From: JBBRNH01 sp038230415
GTDB lineage: Bacteria; Bacteroidota; Bacteroidia; Cytophagales; Spirosomataceae
DNA length: 8,817 nucleotides
NCBI GenBank assembly: GCA_038230415.1
Contig: JBBRNH010000136.1
Location: forward strand, 1-8,817
Direction of reading: 5' to 3'
Shown here: in pieces, positions 5,275 to 8,817 of the stretch
How the letters are laid out: every line of letters begins with the position of its first letter
Numbering within the stretch: position 1 is the first letter of the stretch
The notes under the pieces: generated by a model
What the model saw: the letters and a program-made list of their open reading frames with translations, nothing else
Database searches by the model: none
Told to the model about the DNA's origin: nothing
Position numbers and translations under genes: made by a program

Positions 5275-7452
5275 TTACAATTTCATCGTCAGCGCAATCC
5301 GTTTGCGGGCTGCATCCACCGCCACCACTTTTACCCGTACCGGCTGCCGCACGGCCACTACCTCGCGCGGGTCTCTCACAAATTTATCGGCTAATTGCGA
5401 AATATGCACCAACCCGTCCTGTTTTACGCCAATATCCACAAACGCGCCGAAGGCCGTTACGTTGGTGACCACGCCGTTCAGCACCAGGCCTTCGTGCAGA
5501 TCAGCGATGGACCGAATCCGGGGGTCGAAGGCGATGCCGGTCAGCAACGGGCGGGGGTCGCGGCCCGGCTTGTCGAGTTCAGCCAGGATGTCGTGCAGGG
5601 TGGGTAGCCCCACATCTTCTGTAACGTAAGCTTCGGGGCGAACTGCTTTACGAAGTTCCGGTTTTTTAATCAGATCGGCCACCGTAGTGCCGACATCGGC
5701 GGCCATTTGTTGAACCACATCGTAGCGTTCGGGATGCACCGCGCTGGTATCGAGCGGGTTAGCCGCGCCTTCGATGCGTAAAAACCCGGCGCACTGCTCA
5801 AAGGCTTTCGGCCCTAAGCGCGGCACTTTTTTCAGCGATTCGCGCGAGGCAAACGGCCCGTTTTCGGCCCGGAACGCCACGATACTCCGCGCCAACTGCG
5901 GCCCCAGCCCCGATACATACTGCAACAGGTTCGCGCTGGCCGTATTGAGCGACACCCCTACCCCATTTACGCATCGGGTCACAACGGTATCTAAGCGGGC
6001 CTTCAGAGCGGCCTGGTCAACGTCGTGCTGGTACTGCCCGACCCCGATGGATTTGGGATCAATCTTGACGAGTTCGGCCAGGGGGTCCATCAACCGGCGA
6101 CCAATGCTGACGGCTCCGCGCACGGTTACGTCGCGGTCGGGAAACTCGTCGCGGGCCACCGCCGAGGCCGAATAAATACTGGCTCCCTGCTCGCTGACCA
6201 TAAACACCGCAACCGGCGATCCGGCAATCGGCGCGGCAACTGACAATTCATCCGGTTGGTTAGCCTGGATAAGGGCCAGGTCACGGACAAAGGTTTCGGT
6301 TTCGCGGCCCGCCGTACCGTTGCCAATGGCGATGGCCTGAATCCGGTATGTGTCTACCAACTGCCGCAGCGTTTGAGCCGCCTGTTGCCGGGCCGATTCA
6401 GACAGGGCCGGATAGACTACGGTGTCGGTCATGAGATTACCCTGGGCATCTAAGCACACCACCTTGCAGCCGGTGCGGAAACCGGGGTCAATGGCAAGCA
6501 CGCGCTGCTGGCCGAGGGGCGGGCTAAGGAGCAGATTGTTGAGGTTGTCGGCAAAGATGGCGATGGCCTCCTGATCGGCTTTTTGCCGGGAACGCTGGTC
6601 AAACTCGGTTTCGATGGCTGGTTTCAGGAGCCGTTTGTAGCCATCCCGCAGGGCCATTGCCACCTGCTCGCGGCTGGCGGGGGCGGGGCTGTACGGTTTC
6701 AGAAACTGCCGGTCGAGCCGCTCGATGGCCGCATCGTCGTCGGGACCGATGCCCACGCTCAAAAACCCGTCGGCTTCGCCCCTGCGCAGGGCCAGCAGCC
6801 GGTGCGACGGCACCCGGCGCAGGGGTTCGGCAAACGCAAAATAATCGCGGAATTTGGCGGCTTCGGCGGTCTCGGCCTTGCTTTTTTTGACGGTAGCCGT
6901 AATCATCGCGTCGCGCTCGAATAGATTACGGAGCCGCTGACGGGCATCGGCATCGGTGCTGACGCGCTCGGCCAGAATATCCCGCGCACCCTGCAAGGCA
7001 TCGGCAACGGTTGGCACACCCCCGGTGATGAACCGCCGGGCGACCTGTTCGGGGTCGCGCTCGGTCTGAGCCAGGAGAGCGTTGGCGAGGGGTTCGAGGC
7101 CGCGCCCGATGGCGATGTCGGCGCGGGTTTTGCGGGTTTGTTTGTAGGGCAGATACAGGTCTTCGAGATCGGCCCCGGTGTCAGCGGCTTCGATGCGCTG
7201 GCGGAGGTCAGGCGTGAGTTTACCCTGGTCGGCAATGCTTTTCAGGATGGCCCCGCGCCGTTTGTCGAGGTCGAGGAACTTTTGATACTCGTCGCGGATG
7301 GCCGTGATCTGCCCATCGTCGAGCGGGGTGCTGCTGCCGACTGCGGTGGCTTCTTTGCGGTACCGGGCAATAAACGGCACGGTGGCCCCGCCGTCTAACA
7401 GGGCAAGGGTAGCGGCAATCTGGCGGGCGGAAATACGGAGCCGGGCCGACAA
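5275..7452 (-). CDS. tex: Tex family S1 RNA-binding transcription accessory protein
   Basis: Tex proteins bind nucleic acid and act around transcription elongation in the cytoplasm. At 725 aa the length is normal for the family. The N-terminal Tex helical region (about 1-200) opens with the family signature ALLDGGATVPFIARYRKEAT. The YqgF/RNase H-like domain begins at RVLAIDPGFRTGCK (317-330) and includes GNGTAGRET (377-385). IGVGQYQHDV (469-478) precedes the helix-hairpin-helix region (about 500-560). A C-terminal S1 domain follows (655-725, GVVTNVTAFGAFVDIG). The start is odd: the only in-frame start is TTG at 7450-7452, with an in-frame TGA four codons upstream. An ATG 13 bases further up opens another frame beginning MIQPIV. 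The protein from TTG has only six residues before the conserved ISARQ, a short lead. It is first of three same-strand genes. Confidence 0.95.
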   Translation of the reverse strand: MSARLRISARQIAATLALLDGGATVPFIARYRKEATAVGSSTPLDDGQITAIRDEYQKFLDLDKRRGAILKSIADQGKLTPDLRQRIEAADTGADLEDLYLPYKQTRKTRADIAIGRGLEPLANALLAQTERDPEQVARRFITGGVPTVADALQGARDILAERVSTDADARQRLRNLFERDAMITATVKKSKAETAEAAKFRDYFAFAEPLRRVPSHRLLALRRGEADGFLSVGIGPDDDAAIERLDRQFLKPYSPAPASREQVAMALRDGYKRLLKPAIETEFDQRSRQKADQEAIAIFADNLNNLLLSPPLGQQRVLAIDPGFRTGCKVVCLDAQGNLMTDTVVYPALSESARQQAAQTLRQLVDTYRIQAIAIGNGTAGRETETFVRDLALIQANQPDELSVAAPIAGSPVAVFMVSEQGASIYSASAVARDEFPDRDVTVRGAVSIGRRLMDPLAELVKIDPKSIGVGQYQHDVDQAALKARLDTVVTRCVNGVGVSLNTASANLLQYVSGLGPQLARSIVAFRAENGPFASRESLKKVPRLGPKAFEQCAGFLRIEGAANPLDTSAVHPERYDVVQQMAADVGTTVADLIKKPELRKAVRPEAYVTEDVGLPTLHDILAELDKPGRDPRPLLTGIAFDPRIRSIADLHEGLVLNGVVTNVTAFGAFVDIGVKQDGLVHISQLADKFVRDPREVVAVRQPVRVKVVAVDAARKRIALTMKL

Positions 7453-7793
7453 TGGGTTGAATCATACCGACGAATATCGGGGATTTACGCCGAAACCGAG
7501 CCATAAACCGACCGAAGCAGCCATACGCTACGGGTTTAGTTTGGGCAGTACCCGCGACCGGGACATCACCGCGCCCACCGCTGACGGGCCAGGGTTAATA
7601 ACGGGCCAACTGCACCGTATTGAGGGATTGACTACCGCTTAGTCAATCCACAAAACAATAATTTGGAGATCATGCGCCGGTTCGGTTCCTTTGCTTCACA
7701 ACCAGCGCAACACACAAGGTTCGGACATTTGCGGAACTAAACGTGGCTGATTATCAGGCGAACGGTATTAAGTGAATTGGCGTATAATAATAT
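7453..7793. other. Intergenic region between divergent tex and lipoprotein genes
   Basis: About 340 bases separate the two divergent genes. It should hold the tex promoter, but I see no clear TTTG / TAnnTTTG pair on the minus strand. A 10-bp-arm palindrome at 7625-7649 is the only distinct structure. An open frame across 7298-7642 on the plus strand mostly mirrors tex and lacks family features. Composition changes from GC-rich to AT-rich around 7640-7780. Confidence 0.5.
7625..7649. repeat. Perfect short palindrome upstream of tex
   Basis: GGATTGACTA (7625-7634) and TAGTCAATCC (7640-7649) are exact complements around CCGCT. The 5-base loop allows either a hairpin in RNA or a dyad operator in DNA. 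No T-run follows in either direction, so it does not look like a terminator. It is about 170 bases upstream of the tex start. Confidence 0.45.
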
Positions 7794-7800
7794 GTTGGGT
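7794..7800 (+). other. GTTGGGT box at the expected left boundary of a gene cassette
   Basis: The seven bases fit the integron R-box consensus GTTRRRY and lie 26 bases before the lipoprotein ATG. The same box recurs at 8564-8570, at the right end of site E. A matching left arm upstream is weak: GCGCAAC at 7705-7711 is the best candidate and is off by one base. A single 7-mer can occur by chance; the value lies in its position. Confidence 0.3.
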
Positions 7801-7826
7801 GATCTTATATAAACACTTATTGAAAA

Positions 7827-8222
7827 ATGAAAAAAGTTTTCCTTCTTTCCACACTTGTGTTACTGCTTTCCTGCTCGAAAAGTAATGATGTAACTCCTGA
7901 TTACACTGGAACGTATGGTGGCTCACTCACTGGCAGTTGTGCCGCTTTATCTGGTACGACACCGATAGCACAGAGTTTTGATGTACAAGTTGTAAAAAAT
8001 GGCTCAGACTACGTTTTAAAAAAATTCGATGATAAATACGATTTAAAATTGATTTTTAATTCAAGCGGTAGCACATTTTCGATATCTACTTATACCGACA
8101 ATGGCACTACTTACTCAAATACTGGTAGTTTTTCTGGAAAGTTGCTGACCATTAGCGGTACAGGAAAATCAACTACAAGTTCGTCATTTTGTAGTTATTC
8201 TTATCAAGGCACAAAAAAATAG
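7827..8222 (+). CDS. Small secreted lipoprotein, beta-rich, unknown function
   Basis: The 131-residue protein begins MKKVFLLSTLVLLLSC, a lipoprotein signal peptide with lipobox LLSC and the lipidated cysteine at residue 16. The mature part is rich in Ser, Thr, Gly and Tyr with alternating strand-like segments (YTGTYGGSL, YVLKKF, LKLIF, FSISTY, GSFSGKLLTISG), suggesting a small beta barrel or sandwich, like many Bacteroidota lipoproteins with a YxGTYxG opening. Two cysteines in the mature chain (38 and 122) could form a disulfide. I do not recognise a named family. The gene is AT-rich, is on the strand opposite tex, and lies between GTTGGGT at 7794 and the attC-like site E at 8485, as expected for a promoterless or self-promoted cassette. 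The leader is A-rich (TTATTGAAAA) with no Shine-Dalgarno. Confidence 0.85.
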   Translation: MKKVFLLSTLVLLLSCSKSNDVTPDYTGTYGGSLTGSCAALSGTTPIAQSFDVQVVKNGSDYVLKKFDDKYDLKLIFNSSGSTFSISTYTDNGTTYSNTGSFSGKLLTISGTGKSTTSSSFCSYSYQGTKK

Positions 8223-8253
8223 AATATTGTTCCGCCGACAGGAAACTACCTTG

Positions 8254-8278
8254 TGACAGAACGCTTTTTTGTTCGTCA
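8254..8278 (+). repeat. Hairpin just downstream of the lipoprotein gene
   Basis: TGAC-A-GAAC (8254-8262) pairs with GTTC-GTCA (8271-8278), with a single bulged A and an 8-base loop containing TTTTTT. The T-run is in the loop rather than after the stem, so it is not a standard terminator, but it is the only hairpin close to the stop codon. Confidence 0.4.
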
Positions 8279-8301
8279 TTCGGGCCTCTGGGCGACAAGG
8301 T

Positions 8302-8378
8302 GCGCGGTTCGTAAGGTCAGCGTTTTTTACTAGCATTTCGGCGTTTTTGACGACAGTCAGCGCGGCTCGTAAGGTTAG
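8302..8378 (+). repeat. Pair of 19-base direct repeats, 58-base spacing
   Basis: The 19-base block at 8302-8320 (GCGCGG-T-TCGTAAGGT-C-AG) recurs at 8360-8378 with two changes (C for the single T, T for the C). A weaker third relative, CTGGCGACAA then GCGCG, lies near 8449-8466. They could be remnants of a tandem expansion. Confidence 0.5.
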
Positions 8379-8441
8379 GTTTTGGCTTCGCGCTTCGGCG
8401 TAACAGTTTGGATTGTGTGTTGTTGTTCGCTCCGCGTGGGT

Positions 8442-8461
8442 TTGTTGTCTGGCGACAACAA
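8442..8461. repeat. Short perfect hairpin
   Basis: TTGTTGTC (8442-8449) and GACAACAA (8454-8461) are exact complements around TGGC. A G-T and a G-C pair can extend the stem by two. Its role is unknown; it lies just before site E. Confidence 0.4.
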
Positions 8462-8484
8462 GCGCGTCTCAAAGTCAAGGGACA

Positions 8485-8570
8485 GCCCAACATTCAAAGG
8501 GTGTAAAGACTTGGAGCTTTTCGCCTGTTTCTACTAACTTACTTGCCATCAGCCCTTTGGGGTGTTGGGT
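8485..8570 (+). repeat. Compact attC-like recombination site (site E)
   Basis: The 86-base element starts with GCCCAAC (8485-8491; consensus RYYYAAC) and ends with GTTGGGT (8564-8570; consensus GTTRRRY). The outer stem is CCCAACA with TGTTGGG, 7 bp; then TT faces GGG, an internal loop with one extra base. The inner stem is CAAAGGG (8495-8501) with CCCTTTG (8553-8559), 7 bp. The remaining 51 bases form the loop. Two boxes, an unpaired spacer, one extra base and a total length of 86 all fall within what is known of integron attC sites. It follows the lipoprotein gene on the same strand, in the correct orientation for a cassette. It could also be an unrelated RNA hairpin. Confidence 0.6.
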
Positions 8571-8669
8571 GTTTTCTGAAATGTATGTCGGCTTGTCTCG
8601 TCACCTGCGACAGGGGGCAAGCGGGTTAATCAGGTCAGTGGGTTAGGCGGGTTCGTGCGACACGAGAAC

Positions 8670-8817
8670 CGCTCTCTAAATTAACGTGAATTATGGATAA
8701 AGCCTTTTTTCGTCAGGAACGACGATGGACGGCTTGCGATCACAGAAGCAGTAAGCACTCAGCCCGGCTAATACATTAACAATGGCATTAAATGGGCTGC
8801 GATGGCGGGTGTGTTCA
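8670..8817 (-). mobile_element. Partial IS982-family insertion sequence, one end inside the window
   Basis: The element is inferred from the transposase C-terminus at 8691-8817. The left limit is a guess, since only one end is visible and neither the terminal inverted repeat nor the target duplication can be checked. It sits about 100 bases after site E. Confidence 0.5.
8691..8817 (-). CDS. C-terminal part of an IS982-type transposase, cut by window edge
   Basis: On the minus strand a frame enters from the right edge and ends at TAA (8691-8693), giving 41 residues. EHTRHRSPFN, then NVLAGLSAYCF, then RKPS matches the conserved C-terminus of IS982-family DDE transposases, where EHxRHRS carries the last acidic residue and a hydrophobic N-x-L-A-x-L-x-AY segment follows. 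The bulk of the protein lies beyond the window. The end of the insertion sequence should be a short distance left of the stop, around 8670-8690, but the partner inverted repeat is outside, so I cannot place it. Intactness of the gene is unknown. Confidence 0.75.
   Translation of the reverse strand, partial: EHTRHRSPFNAIVNVLAGLSAYCFCDRKPSIVVPDEKRLYP

Larger units (their letters stand above)
8223..8484. other. Non-coding, G/T-rich, repeat-laden stretch after the lipoprotein gene
   Basis: No frame here looks like a gene. The plus strand is visibly dominated by G and T between about 8281 and 8460. It contains a hairpin at 8254-8278, two copies of a 19-base direct repeat (8302-8320 and 8360-8378), and a hairpin at 8442-8461. 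A frame at 8413-8646 runs through the last part and through site E but has no recognisable features. Confidence 0.5.

Noticed and set aside
5774..7398. Plus-strand open frames opposite tex
   Set aside because: They lie fully inside tex and show no family features of their own.
7298..7642. 114-residue plus-strand open frame
   Set aside because: Half is antisense to tex and the remainder has no family resemblance.
7783..7788. TATAAT as a sigma-70 style -10 box for the lipoprotein gene
   Set aside because: No -35 at suitable spacing, and Bacteroidota use a different -33/-7 pattern; AT-rich sequence makes this 6-mer common.
8413..8646. 77-residue plus-strand open frame
   Set aside because: It crosses repeats and site E, has no recognisable domain, no leader and unlikely composition; judged chance.
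1..8817. CRISPR array, tRNA or rRNA
   Set aside because: No regularly spaced repeats with unique spacers, and no tRNA- or rRNA-like sequence was seen on either strand.

Overview
The window looks like chromosome from a Bacteroidota bacterium, most likely Cytophagales near Spirosoma. This is inferred from protein style (a Bacteroidota-type MEVHHH-xH membrane protein, lipoproteins with short lipoboxes, a GC-rich Tex) and from A-rich leaders that mostly lack Shine-Dalgarno sequences. No rRNA or tRNA is present to confirm the taxon.

The layout is a mosaic. A GC-rich core block (about 3124-7452) lies on the minus strand and carries, in transcription order, tex (RNA-binding transcription accessory protein), an NlpC/P60 cell-wall hydrolase lipoprotein and an exported M20D amidohydrolase. 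It ends in a perfect 17-bp terminator stem at 3124-3159. A 24-bp-arm palindrome separates tex from the NlpC gene. These look like ordinary housekeeping genes.

The two flanks are AT-richer and all their complete genes are on the plus strand. The left flank (1-2950) has three genes: an unknown protein with a weak TNT-toxin-like motif, a GNAT acetyltransferase, and a one-pass membrane protein of unknown function. The right flank (7794-8570) has one small lipoprotein gene. The space between these genes holds imperfect inverted repeats whose outer boxes read GCCCAAC (or similar) after a gene and GTTGGG before the next one, with inner second stems. This is the layout of integron attC sites and single-gene cassettes. 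Two copies, flanking the GNAT gene, are about 90% identical over an 80-base core. The copy at 8485-8570 is compact and has two 7-bp stems separated by an asymmetric internal loop. No integron integrase is in the window. The best reading is a set of integrase-less, attC-like gene cassettes around a core block. It rests on visible symmetry only and was not tested with a covariance model.

The right edge (8691-8817) holds the C-terminal 41 residues of an IS982-type transposase on the minus strand, so an insertion sequence continues past the window. The stretch 8223-8484 is non-coding, strongly G/T-rich and full of short direct and inverted repeats.
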